Source: Nitrospinota bacterium
GTDB taxonomy: Bacteria > Nitrospinota_A > UBA7883 > JADGGD01
Length of the DNA: 19,273 nucleotides
NCBI GenBank assembly: GCA_015229165.1
Contig: JADGCD010000014.1
Span: 1-19,273, forward strand
Reading direction: 5' to 3'
This document shows positions 13,069-19,273 of the stretch, in pieces (positions within the stretch are counted from its first letter, which is position 1; each line of letters opens with the position of its first letter). The position numbers and the translations under genes are program-made. The notes under the pieces are model-generated. The model had not been told where the DNA came from. It did no database searches and saw only the letters and a program-made list of their open reading frames with translations.

Positions 13069-13698
13069 ATGGGCAGTAACGCCGAGACGATCAAGTGGGT
13101 TCCCTTCGGGGCGCTGGCGCTGGGGCTGGTGATCGCGGGGGCTTTCTGGAAGATCGACAAGAGCATGGAGCAGCCGCTCCCCCGCCTCTCGGAAATGCGC
13201 CAACAGCCCGACAGCGGCCCCTCCCGCCCCCCCGCCACGGAGGGAAAGAAGCTGGAAGGACAGACGGCCCCGGATTTCTCGCTGCCCACCCTCGACGGCG
13301 GAACCATGACCCTGGCCGACTACCGGGGGAAGGTGGTGCTGCTCAACTTCTGGGCCACTTGGTGCCCCCCCTGCAAGGAGGAGATGCCCTCCATGCAGAA
13401 GCTCTACGAACACTTCAAGGGGCGCGACTTCGTCATGCTGACCGTCAGCATCGACGACAAGACCGGCGACGTGGCGCCCTTCATGAAAGAGTTGGGGCTC
13501 ACCTTTCCGGTGGCCTTCGACCCGGGCGCCAAGGTGGGCGCCGACTACGGCCTGACCGGCGTGCCGGAGACGTTCCTCATCGACAAGCGGGGGACGGTGA
13601 TGCACCACCTGATCGGACCGGGCGACTGGTACCAGCCGGGGCTGGTGTCGGCCTTCGAGAGCCTCGTCGACCGCCCCGTCGCCGCTCCCGGCGCCTGA
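13069..13698 (+). CDS. Membrane-anchored TlpA/ResA-family thiol-disulfide protein
   Basis: A 209-residue protein with one N-terminal membrane helix (residues 11-28), a proline-rich linker (35-60) and a thioredoxin fold (62-200) facing the periplasm. LEGQTAPDFSLPTLDG, VVLLNFWATWCPPCKEEMP with the redox pair Cys99 and Cys102, and the cis-proline loop GLTGVPETFLID are the family marks. Relatives reduce apocytochrome c or other exported thiol proteins. WCPPC fits TlpA/ResA/CcmG types; no cytochrome c maturation gene is near, so the partner is unknown. ATG 13069 has GAGG about 10 bases upstream. The gene converges on the glycosyltransferase gene over a region with two hairpins. Confidence 0.93.
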   Translation: MGSNAETIKWVPFGALALGLVIAGAFWKIDKSMEQPLPRLSEMRQQPDSGPSRPPATEGKKLEGQTAPDFSLPTLDGGTMTLADYRGKVVLLNFWATWCPPCKEEMPSMQKLYEHFKGRDFVMLTVSIDDKTGDVAPFMKELGLTFPVAFDPGAKVGADYGLTGVPETFLIDKRGTVMHHLIGPGDWYQPGLVSAFESLVDRPVAAPGA

Positions 13699-13712
13699 CG
13701 TCGGCGCGGGAC

Positions 13713-13727
13713 GGGGGTCTCGCCCCC
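13713..13727. terminator. Hairpin downstream of the TlpA-like gene
   Basis: GGGGG-tctcg-CCCCC, 15 bases after the stop and followed by TTGGGG. There is no T tract, so termination is uncertain. Confidence 0.35.
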
Positions 13728-13763
13728 TTGGGGTTCGACGCCTGACCGTTACCATAACAACGT

Positions 13764-13779
13764 GCGGCGTCTTCGCCGC
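13764..13779. terminator. Hairpin with tight loop in a convergent intergenic region
   Basis: GCGGCG-tctt-CGCCGC, a perfect 6-bp stem containing CTTCG at the top, followed by CTTGT on the plus strand. Placement between two convergent genes suits a terminator for either. Confidence 0.4.
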
Positions 13780-13839
13780 CTTGTAATCGACCGGTTAAGA
13801 CGCTCCTCATTCAACAAGCCCCCCCCCGGCGTCTGACCG

Positions 13840-14529
13840 TTACGCCCGTTCCCGGTAGTAGCGCTCGTACAACCGGGCCGGGTCGGCGCCCATCCGGTAG
13901 GCGGCCAACGTCCACGCATTGCTCACGGTCGTCCGGACGATCCCCCTCTTGGCGTACCGCCGGGCCGACGTCACCGCCCGCTCCGGCAGGATGACGATCC
14001 GCCCGATCCGCCGGAGCCGGTCAAGCAGCGCCACCTCCTCCATCAGCGGAATGTCGGGATACCCCCCCACCCGGTCGAACGCCCCCTTGCGCACGAAGAG
14101 CCCCTGGTCGCCGTAGGGGAGCGCGAGCCACCGGCTGCGCAGCGCCACCATCCGCTCCGCCAGCCGGTAGCCGATCCCTCGGGCGTCGAAGGCAAGGGTA
14201 AAGGCCCCCGCCACGGCGTTGGCCCGCCGAAGCCGGTCGTCAAGGGGCGCCGCCACCGCCGGATCGACGGCCGTGTCGGCATGGAGGAAGAGAATCGTAC
14301 CGACATCGAGAAGGGCCGCCCCCCGGTTCATCTGGCCACCCCGTCCGGCAGGGCCGAAGACGACGGTCACTCCCGCGCCGGTGGGGGGGATGGTCTCATC
14401 GTCCCCTTCGACCAGCGACGCGACCACCGGCCCGTCGAACCCGCCGTAGCGCAGGGCGGCCACCGTCCGGGCCACCCGGTCCCCTTCGCGAAAGGCGGGA
14501 ATCACCACGCCGACCGGCGCAACGCTCAC
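13840..14529 (-). CDS. Family 2 glycosyltransferase, TIGR04283 (arsenosugar-associated) type
   Basis: A 229-residue GT2 enzyme. VVIPAFREGDRVARTV (8-23), a GPAGRGGQMNRGA loop (59-71), LFLHADT (80-87, the acidic metal-binding site), PYGDQGLFVRKGAFDRVGGYP and MEEVALLDRLRRIG are the pattern of TIGR04283, the 'rSAM/selenodomain-associated' transferases that databases now link to arsenosugar biosynthesis. The usual companions (radical SAM ArsS, arsenite methyltransferase, TIGR04282) are not in the window, though a VTT protein, another frequent companion, starts the same operon. The start is GTG 14529, 7 bases after the cyaA stop; I see no strong ribosome binding site, so translation is probably coupled. 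Donor and acceptor sugars are unknown. Confidence 0.88.
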   Translation of the reverse strand: MSVAPVGVVIPAFREGDRVARTVAALRYGGFDGPVVASLVEGDDETIPPTGAGVTVVFGPAGRGGQMNRGAALLDVGTILFLHADTAVDPAVAAPLDDRLRRANAVAGAFTLAFDARGIGYRLAERMVALRSRWLALPYGDQGLFVRKGAFDRVGGYPDIPLMEEVALLDRLRRIGRIVILPERAVTSARRYAKRGIVRTTVSNAWTLAAYRMGADPARLYERYYRERA

Positions 14530-14536
14530 GTGGGGC

Positions 14537-16534
14537 TCAGGGGGAGGCGGCGGCCTTGCGCCGCAGGGCCAGATAGCGTGAGGCGATGAAATCGCCGACT
14601 TCCTTTTTCAGCTTGGCCGCCTTGTCCCCCTTGGGGACGAAGAGGTCGAACCGGGCGGGGTCCCCCAGGGCGAAGGAGGCGGGGGTTTTCGTCAGTACCT
14701 CCAGTGCCCGCTGCAATCCGGCGACACCGCTCTGGCTCTCGCAGAACGATTCCCCCCAACTGGTCTGCCACGAAACATGGAGGGTCTCGATCTTGTCGAT
14801 CCACCGGTGGGAGGTGAGATTGACCGTGAGCATGACCCGGGTGACGCGGGCCGCCGACAGGAGATCCTCCGCCGCCAGCGCGGTCAGGTCGATGACCGGG
14901 AAGAGGGCCATCATCTTTTGCGCAAGCTGTTGCAGGTCGGCCAGCGACACCGGGCTCCCCCCCGGTTCGAGATAGAAGAAGGTGTTCTTCCCGGCCACCC
15001 CGTTGGTGACCAGCCATTGGATCAGTTCCACCGGATCGCGGGAGCTGCGCAACGCCAGATGCTCCACGGCCAGGTTGCGCTTCACCTGCGCGATGACGTT
15101 GCCGTGGTAGAGGCTCCAGAGGGGCTGGGCGCCTTTCTTGTCATTGACCACGAAGGAGACCGCCTCCACCCCCTGATACTCATCCTTCACCCGCTTCAGG
15201 TACTCGATCTTGTGGTCTTTCTTGGCGTAGAGGGTGAAGAGCTTGCGGCCGATGACGGTCAGGTCGGCGTCGGAGATCATCGACTTGACGGCCGACTCCT
15301 GCGTCACTTCGCTGTTGATCCGCTTGTAGAGGAGGATCATGAAATTGTGCAGGGCGTTGGCCAGCGCCGAAATCTGCCGAAACTCCCAGGTCTGGAAGGT
15401 GTTCATGGCGTAGAGGACCGGGCCGCTCCATCCCCAGGAGCGTAACGCCGCCCTTAGCGCCCGCTCCTTGTAGATCAGGTTGGCGTGGTCTGCGGCGTCG
15501 GTCACCGGCTTGTCGAAGCTTTTCAGGAAGAAGCATTTCTGGAGGGTGGTGGCGGCCTCGGGCATCCCCTTCTTCCGGTAGAAGCCGTCGACCTCCTCCA
15601 TCATCATCAGGTAGGGGTCGGTATCGAAGTCGCCAGGCTTTTTGTCACCCTGAATCCGCCGCTTGAGCCGGTCGCACAGCAGGAACGCCGGCTCGTCTTC
15701 CTTCAGGCTCTCGGTGAGAGCCATTTTGAGCGCCGACTTGTAGGGGGAGCCGAGCGCCTTGTTGAACTGCCAGAGGATGGCGCCGAAATACTCCTCCTCC
15801 GGCACCGGTCGGGCGTTCCCCAGGTCGACCACGTCGGTCTCGTCCAGATGGCCGTCCAGCAGCAGCTCTTCCTTGTGGGCGGCGTAGTCGGCGTCGGAGA
15901 GGGCCGGGGGAAGCACCCACCAGAGGGGATCCTTGCCCGCCACGAGGATCGCCGTACGGTAGAACTCCTCCTTGAGCAGGTTGGCCTGCGTCGTGCCGGA
16001 CGATTCCTTGTCGGTGGCGCCGAAATCGTTGGCGCGGGTCCGGGTGACGTCGGAGAGGAAGAAGTGGACCTCCAGCTTCTGCCCGGCGGCCCACGTCTCG
16101 ATGGCGGCCAGCCGCGCGGTCAGGGCGGCCAGATCGACCGGGGTCAGATCCTTTTCGTCGATGACCACCCAGTAGTCGTAGTCGGAGGCGCCCGTTTGGG
16201 CCACGGTGCCAATGGAGCCCATGAGCAGCAGCGAGTGGATGGCGAACTTCCCCGTCGGCGCCCCCTCCCGCAGCAGGTTTTCGTTCACGACCCCGAAGCT
16301 TTTGCGGACCGGCTCGAGGGGGCGCTCCTGGCTCTCGTAGAGCCATATGCCGTGGGAGAGGGTTCCCTTGTCGGTGAAGCCCGGGAGCCCCGGTATGTTG
16401 TGATGGAGCAGGAAGGGGATCACCGAAAAGGCGAGCCGCGACGGCTCCGGCGCCGTCTGGCGGGCCCGTTCGATCCGGGCGCCGTTGTACTCCTTCCAGG
16501 CCCGCTGGAGACGGACGTAGGGGGCGGCGCTCAC
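14537..16534 (-). CDS. cyaA: Class I adenylate cyclase, short form
   Basis: This protein (665 residues) makes cAMP from ATP. It follows E. coli CyaA closely: HHNIPGLPGF near the start, the nucleotidyltransferase site MGSIGTVAQTGASDYDYWVV with the acidic pair Asp118/Asp120, a FFLSDVTRTRANDFG segment, the SSGTTQANLLKEEFYRTAI block and EEEYFGAILWQFNKALGSPYKSALK. E. coli CyaA is about 850 residues; the shortfall is at the C-terminus, where the glucose-responsive regulatory region lies, so control probably differs. GTG 16534 is preferred because GGGGAG lies 7 bases upstream; an in-frame GTG at 16552 is the alternative. A perfect hairpin covers that ribosome binding site. The gene is 42 bp after trxB in the same operon. 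Confidence 0.9.
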   Translation of the reverse strand: MSAAPYVRLQRAWKEYNGARIERARQTAPEPSRLAFSVIPFLLHHNIPGLPGFTDKGTLSHGIWLYESQERPLEPVRKSFGVVNENLLREGAPTGKFAIHSLLLMGSIGTVAQTGASDYDYWVVIDEKDLTPVDLAALTARLAAIETWAAGQKLEVHFFLSDVTRTRANDFGATDKESSGTTQANLLKEEFYRTAILVAGKDPLWWVLPPALSDADYAAHKEELLLDGHLDETDVVDLGNARPVPEEEYFGAILWQFNKALGSPYKSALKMALTESLKEDEPAFLLCDRLKRRIQGDKKPGDFDTDPYLMMMEEVDGFYRKKGMPEAATTLQKCFFLKSFDKPVTDAADHANLIYKERALRAALRSWGWSGPVLYAMNTFQTWEFRQISALANALHNFMILLYKRINSEVTQESAVKSMISDADLTVIGRKLFTLYAKKDHKIEYLKRVKDEYQGVEAVSFVVNDKKGAQPLWSLYHGNVIAQVKRNLAVEHLALRSSRDPVELIQWLVTNGVAGKNTFFYLEPGGSPVSLADLQQLAQKMMALFPVIDLTALAAEDLLSAARVTRVMLTVNLTSHRWIDKIETLHVSWQTSWGESFCESQSGVAGLQRALEVLTKTPASFALGDPARFDLFVPKGDKAAKLKKEVGDFIASRYLALRRKAAASP

Positions 16535-16543
16535 CGGCCCGCT

Positions 16544-16557
16544 CCCCCGCACGGGGG
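16544..16557 (-). promoter_or_regulatory. Hairpin over the cyaA ribosome binding site
   Basis: On the minus strand CCCCC-GTGC-GGGGG, with the 3' arm forming most of the GGGGGAG Shine-Dalgarno used by the GTG at 16534, and the alternative GTG (16552) inside the loop. It could limit cyaA translation or act as a weak terminator after trxB. Confidence 0.35.
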
Positions 16558-16576
16558 CGTCGCCCGTTCACGCATG

Positions 16577-17518
16577 CTACTTCGCCCCCTCGTAGGCCCG
16601 CCCTTCCAGCTCGGAGACGTATTCCTCGGCCTTGACGGCGGCGATGGCGGCGTCCCCCACGGCGGTGGCCACCTGCCGAAGCGGCGTCACCCGGCAGTCC
16701 CCCGCCGCGAAGACGCCGGGGAGGGAGGTCATCATGTTTTCGTCGGTGACGATGAACCCCTGCCCGTCCTTTTCGCACTCCACAAAGCCGGTGTTGGGGC
16801 GGATGCCGACGAAGACAAAGACCCCCCAGACGGAAAGGTCGGTGACGGCGCCGCCGTCGACGTTTTTGATCCTAAGTCCGGTGACCCCGGCGTCGTCCCC
16901 CAAGACCTCCACCGGCTGGTGGCTCCAGTGGACGGTGACGTTCTCCCGGGCCCCGATTCGCTCTTGCAGGACCTTCTCGGCCCGGAACCGGTCGCGCCGG
17001 TGGACGACGTGGACTTCGCTGCACAGTTTGGAGAGGTAGATCGCCTCCTTGACGGCGGTGTCCCCCCCGCCGATGACCGCCACCGGCTTCTTCTTGTAGA
17101 ACGGCCCGTCGCAGGTGGCGCAGGTGGAGACGCCGCGCCCGGTGAACTCGGTCTCCCCGGCGAAACCCAGCTTCTTCGGCTCGGCGCCGGTGGTGACGAT
17201 CACCGCCTTGGCCGCAAGGTCGCCGGAGGAGGTCTTGACGATCCGCCGGTCGCCGTCGGCGACGATGGCCGTGACGTCGGTGTAGCGGATCTCGGCGCCC
17301 AGCCCGACGGCGTGCTCTTCGAAATGTTTCATCAGTTCGCCGCCGGAGAGGCTGGGGAAGCCGGGATAGTTTTCGATGATGTCCGACAGGGCGATCTGCC
17401 CGCCGACTCCCAGTTTCTCCACGATCACCGTCTTGAGCCCGGCCCGGATGGCATAGATGGCCGCCGTCAACCCGCCGGGGCCGCCACCGACGATGACACA
17501 GTCGAAGGTTTCGCTCAT
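16577..17518 (-). CDS. trxB: Thioredoxin reductase
   Basis: A 313-residue flavoprotein that passes electrons from NADPH to thioredoxin. FAD binding is shown by VIVGGGPGGLTAAIYAIRAG (8-27) and the C-terminal GVFAAGDC. The redox centre is CATC (Cys133, Cys136) followed by DG. The NADPH domain has VIGGGDTAVKEA (148-159) and HRRDRFRA (173-180), whose arginines fit NADPH. Length is normal. ATG 17518 is preceded by a purine-rich AGAGAAAGAAG. The gene sits 21 bp after the sulfite-oxidase-like gene and 42 bp before cyaA, on the same strand. Its product could supply reducing power to the TlpA-like protein only via a membrane carrier such as CcdA/DsbD, which is not present in the window. Confidence 0.95.
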   Translation of the reverse strand: MSETFDCVIVGGGPGGLTAAIYAIRAGLKTVIVEKLGVGGQIALSDIIENYPGFPSLSGGELMKHFEEHAVGLGAEIRYTDVTAIVADGDRRIVKTSSGDLAAKAVIVTTGAEPKKLGFAGETEFTGRGVSTCATCDGPFYKKKPVAVIGGGDTAVKEAIYLSKLCSEVHVVHRRDRFRAEKVLQERIGARENVTVHWSHQPVEVLGDDAGVTGLRIKNVDGGAVTDLSVWGVFVFVGIRPNTGFVECEKDGQGFIVTDENMMTSLPGVFAAGDCRVTPLRQVATAVGDAAIAAVKAEEYVSELEGRAYEGAK

Positions 17519-17539
17519 CGCTTCTTTCTCTTTCGTTTG

Positions 17540-18112
17540 CTATTCCTGCGAGGAGTACCGCTCTTCGGTCCAAGGGTCTCCATGGTTATGATACCCGTAA
17601 CTCTCCCAGAATCCCCGTTGGTCTTCCGTCATGAACTCGATCCCACGAACCCACTTGGCCGATTTCCAGGCGTAGAGCTTCGGTACCACCAGCCGCAGGG
17701 GATAGCCGTGCTCCGGCGTCAGGTCGGCGCCGTCGTGCCGCCAGGCGAAAAGGACGTCGTCGTCCAGAAATTCGGCCAGCGGCAGATTGGTGGTGTAATT
17801 CTGCTCGCCGTGAACCAGAACATGCGCCGCACCGGGAAGGAGGGTCACGAGCCCGGCCACCGTCCGGGACGAAACGCCGGTCCACCGGTTGTCGTAACGG
17901 CTCCAGCCGGTGACGCAGTGGAAGTCCTCGGTCCGTTCGGTGTTCGGCAGGGCGAGGAAGCGGTCGTAGGTCAGGGTCTTCTCTTCGGCCACCGCGCCGA
18001 AGATCCGGAAGCTCCAGCGGGCGCGGTCGAAGTCGGGCACGCCGCCGAAGTGGAGGATCGGGAACTCCTGCGTCAACCGCTGTCCCGGCGGGAGCCGCTT
18101 TTTCTCGCTCAT
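17540..18112 (-). CDS. Sulfite-oxidase-like molybdopterin protein (YuiH type)
   Basis: A 190-residue single-domain molybdopterin-binding protein of the sulfite oxidase fold. PILHFGGVPDFDRARWSFRI and TYDRFLALP open the domain; EDFHCVTGWSRYDNRWTGV carries the molybdenum ligand Cys66; the end has LRLVVPKLYAWKSAKWVRGIEF and WESYGYHNHGDPW. It lacks a signal peptide, a heme domain and the dimerisation domain of true sulfite oxidases, like other short YuiH proteins of unknown substrate. The chosen ATG 18112 overlaps the stop of the VTT gene (ATGA); the frame is open far upstream but only as shadow of that gene. Confidence 0.92.
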   Translation of the reverse strand: MSEKKRLPPGQRLTQEFPILHFGGVPDFDRARWSFRIFGAVAEEKTLTYDRFLALPNTERTEDFHCVTGWSRYDNRWTGVSSRTVAGLVTLLPGAAHVLVHGEQNYTTNLPLAEFLDDDVLFAWRHDGADLTPEHGYPLRLVVPKLYAWKSAKWVRGIEFMTEDQRGFWESYGYHNHGDPWTEERYSSQE

Positions 18113-18885
18113 TCGTCCTTCTCCGTCTTCATGCGCTTCATCCGCCGGTAGACGATCGGAACCAGCGCCAGCAATCCCAGCAGTCCCAGCGCCACCCCCA
18201 GCTCCGGGGTGACATGCCCCGCCGTGACCGCGTCGGTCGCCCGGGCCGCCACGTTCACGTAGACAAAGGAGCCCGGAATGATACCGATGGCCGTGCCGAG
18301 AACGAAATCGCGGCTGCGAACCCGGGTCAGCCCGGCGGCGTAGTTGATCCAGTTGAACGGAAACAGCGGCACCACCCGGATGAAGAGGATGAACCATATC
18401 CCCTCCTCGGCGATCCCCCGGTCGATCCGGGCGATCCAGGCCGCCTTGCCGAACCGCTCCGCCACAAAGTCGCGGGCCATGAACCGGGCGACGAAAAACG
18501 CGCCGCACGCTCCGAGGGTGGCGCCCACAATCACCAGCGCCGTGCCGAGCCAGACGCCAAAGAGCGCCCCCCCCAGCAGGGAAAGGATCGTCCCCGGCAC
18601 CGTCAATATCGTTCCGACCACGTAGACCGCCACGAACAGGAGAGCCGCCACCGGCCGCCCCTGTTCGGCGAGGAGGGCCTCTACACTCCCCCGCTCGAAA
18701 AAGCGCCCCACGTCGGTCCCCGCCACGAGGAAGACCATGACCGCAAGCAGCGCCACGAAGAGGACGAAGCGGACGAGTCTTCCCCGCCTGCCCGCCTCCG
18801 GGGCCGTTCCTGCGCCGGAGGAAGGGGGAGAGGGGTCGGTCGCGCGCTCCTCGTTTCGTCCCGTCATTTCCTGAAATAGTACCAT
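18109..18885 (-). CDS. TVP38/TMEM64 (VTT/DedA superfamily) membrane protein
   Basis: A 258-residue inner-membrane protein. After a polar N-terminus (1-36) come a first helix (37-57), a VTT core with TILTVPGTILSLLGGALFG (re-entrant loop) and the signature FIRVVPLFPFNWINYAAGLT, then two further helices and a short basic C-terminal tail (RRMKRMKTEKDE). Relatives are thought to act as lipid scramblases or transporters. It is the first gene of the operon leading to the sulfite-oxidase-like gene (4-bp overlap), trxB and cyaA. The start is uncertain: ATG 18885 follows a run of G, while ATG 18867 has AGGA too close; the promoter-like TATGGT/TACTAT near 18884-18876 would favour the shorter form. Confidence 0.9.
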   Translation of the reverse strand: MVLFQEMTGRNEERATDPSPPSSGAGTAPEAGRRGRLVRFVLFVALLAVMVFLVAGTDVGRFFERGSVEALLAEQGRPVAALLFVAVYVVGTILTVPGTILSLLGGALFGVWLGTALVIVGATLGACGAFFVARFMARDFVAERFGKAAWIARIDRGIAEEGIWFILFIRVVPLFPFNWINYAAGLTRVRSRDFVLGTAIGIIPGSFVYVNVAARATDAVTAGHVTPELGVALGLLGLLALVPIVYRRMKRMKTEKDE

Positions 18886-18956
18886 ACCCCCCCGCCCCCG
18901 GACGGGGCCGAAAAATCCCCTTCGCCCCCCACGAACCGGCTACAATGGAGGGCATC

Positions 18957-19273
18957 ATGAGCGTCTCCGTCGTCCCCCATTGCGTCGGCCCCCTCGACGT
19001 CAACTGCTACCTCGTCGGGTGCGATGTCCACCATCGGTGCGCCGTCGTCGACCCGGGCGATACGGGCAAGGAGATCCTCGCCCTGGCCGCCGCGAGGGGA
19101 TGGGAAGTGTCGGTCATCGTCAACACCCACACCCACGCCGACCATACCGGCGCCAACTCCACGGTGAAAGAGGCCACCGGCGCCCCGCTGGTCATGCATG
19201 CGGACGACGCCGCCATGGCCGCCGATCCGGCCATGAAAGACATGGCCGACTATCTGGGCTTGCGGGTCTCCCC
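18957..19273 (+). CDS. MBL-fold (GloB-like) metallo-hydrolase, partial (5' part)
   Basis: At least 105 residues of a metallo-beta-lactamase-fold protein are present; the 3' end is beyond the window. LDVNCYLVG and AVVDPGDTGKEIL open the fold, and VIVNTHTHADHTGAN holds the zinc-binding HxHxDH (His63, His65, Asp67, His68). VMHADDA follows. This is the glyoxalase II-like branch of small cytoplasmic hydrolases acting on thioesters or similar. ATG 18957 has GGAGGG 4 bases upstream; an in-frame ATG at 18945 overlaps a TACAAT that may be a -10 element (18941-18946). It is divergent from the VTT gene over a 71-bp gap. Confidence 0.9.
   Translation, partial: MSVSVVPHCVGPLDVNCYLVGCDVHHRCAVVDPGDTGKEILALAAARGWEVSVIVNTHTHADHTGANSTVKEATGAPLVMHADDAAMAADPAMKDMADYLGLRVS

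Noticed and set aside
12973..13755. N-terminal extension of pdxA by 261 residues
   Set aside because: It is antisense to the TlpA-like gene, and a good ribosome binding site precedes ATG 12972 where PdxA homology begins.
15485..18151. 888-residue plus-strand open frame
   Set aside because: It is antisense to cyaA, trxB and the sulfite-oxidase-like gene, all with clear motifs; its translation has none and is a GC-rich shadow.

Overview
The window is a high-GC bacterial chromosome segment (most genes look about 65% G+C by eye) from a Gram-negative organism. The evidence is two lipobox lipoproteins, a secreted ClpP-like protease, a class I adenylate cyclase, PdxA/RsmA, and a thioredoxin-like protein anchored facing the periplasm. 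The gene mix fits a proteobacterial or neighbouring lineage; no genus can be named from the sequence. There are no rRNA or tRNA genes, no CRISPR array and no recognisable transposase.

Layout. (1) 1-1457, minus strand: the 5' part of a lipoprotein gene that runs off the left edge and carries a 14-base G run, then a small TM2-like membrane protein. (2) 1533-3749, plus strand: a cyclic-nucleotide-binding-like/rhodanese fusion, then an AT-rich orphan gene with a PD-(D/E)xK nuclease signature. The orphan gene shares the TTAA of its stop codon with the next gene. (3) 3746-4645, minus: a bile acid:sodium symporter family transporter, divergent from (4) a plus-strand operon at 4774-9078: scpA, scpB, rluB, a GHMP (HddA-like) sugar kinase and a macrodomain protein. 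These are packed with 2-bp spacing or with overlaps, except for a 34-bp gap before the macrodomain gene. (5) 9270-11150: a second AT-rich island with a DUF4156-like lipoprotein, a secreted COG3904/ClpP-like serine protease and structured noncoding DNA. (6) 11165-12972, minus: pdxA-rsmA with an ATGA overlap. (7) 13069-13698, plus: a membrane-anchored TlpA/ResA-type thioredoxin. (8) 13840-18885, minus: a tight five-gene run in the transcription order VTT/TVP38 membrane protein, sulfite-oxidase-like molybdoprotein, trxB, class I adenylate cyclase (cyaA), TIGR04283-type glycosyltransferase. (9) 18957 to the end, plus: an MBL-fold hydrolase cut by the window edge.

How the genes work together. ScpA/ScpB would form the kleisin and winged-helix parts of the SMC condensin; RluB modifies 23S rRNA; RsmA modifies 16S rRNA; PdxA makes pyridoxal phosphate. 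The trxB, sulfite-oxidase-like and TlpA-like genes suggest sulfur/thiol redox work on both sides of the inner membrane. A cAMP maker (cyaA) and a protein with cyclic-nucleotide-binding folds both lie in the window, but the latter has a degraded nucleotide pocket, so a link is not established.

The least ordinary parts are the two AT-rich insertions (the orphan nuclease-like gene; the secreted protease, lipoprotein and structured intergenic DNA), the G14 tract in the lipoprotein gene, and a hairpin over the cyaA ribosome binding site.
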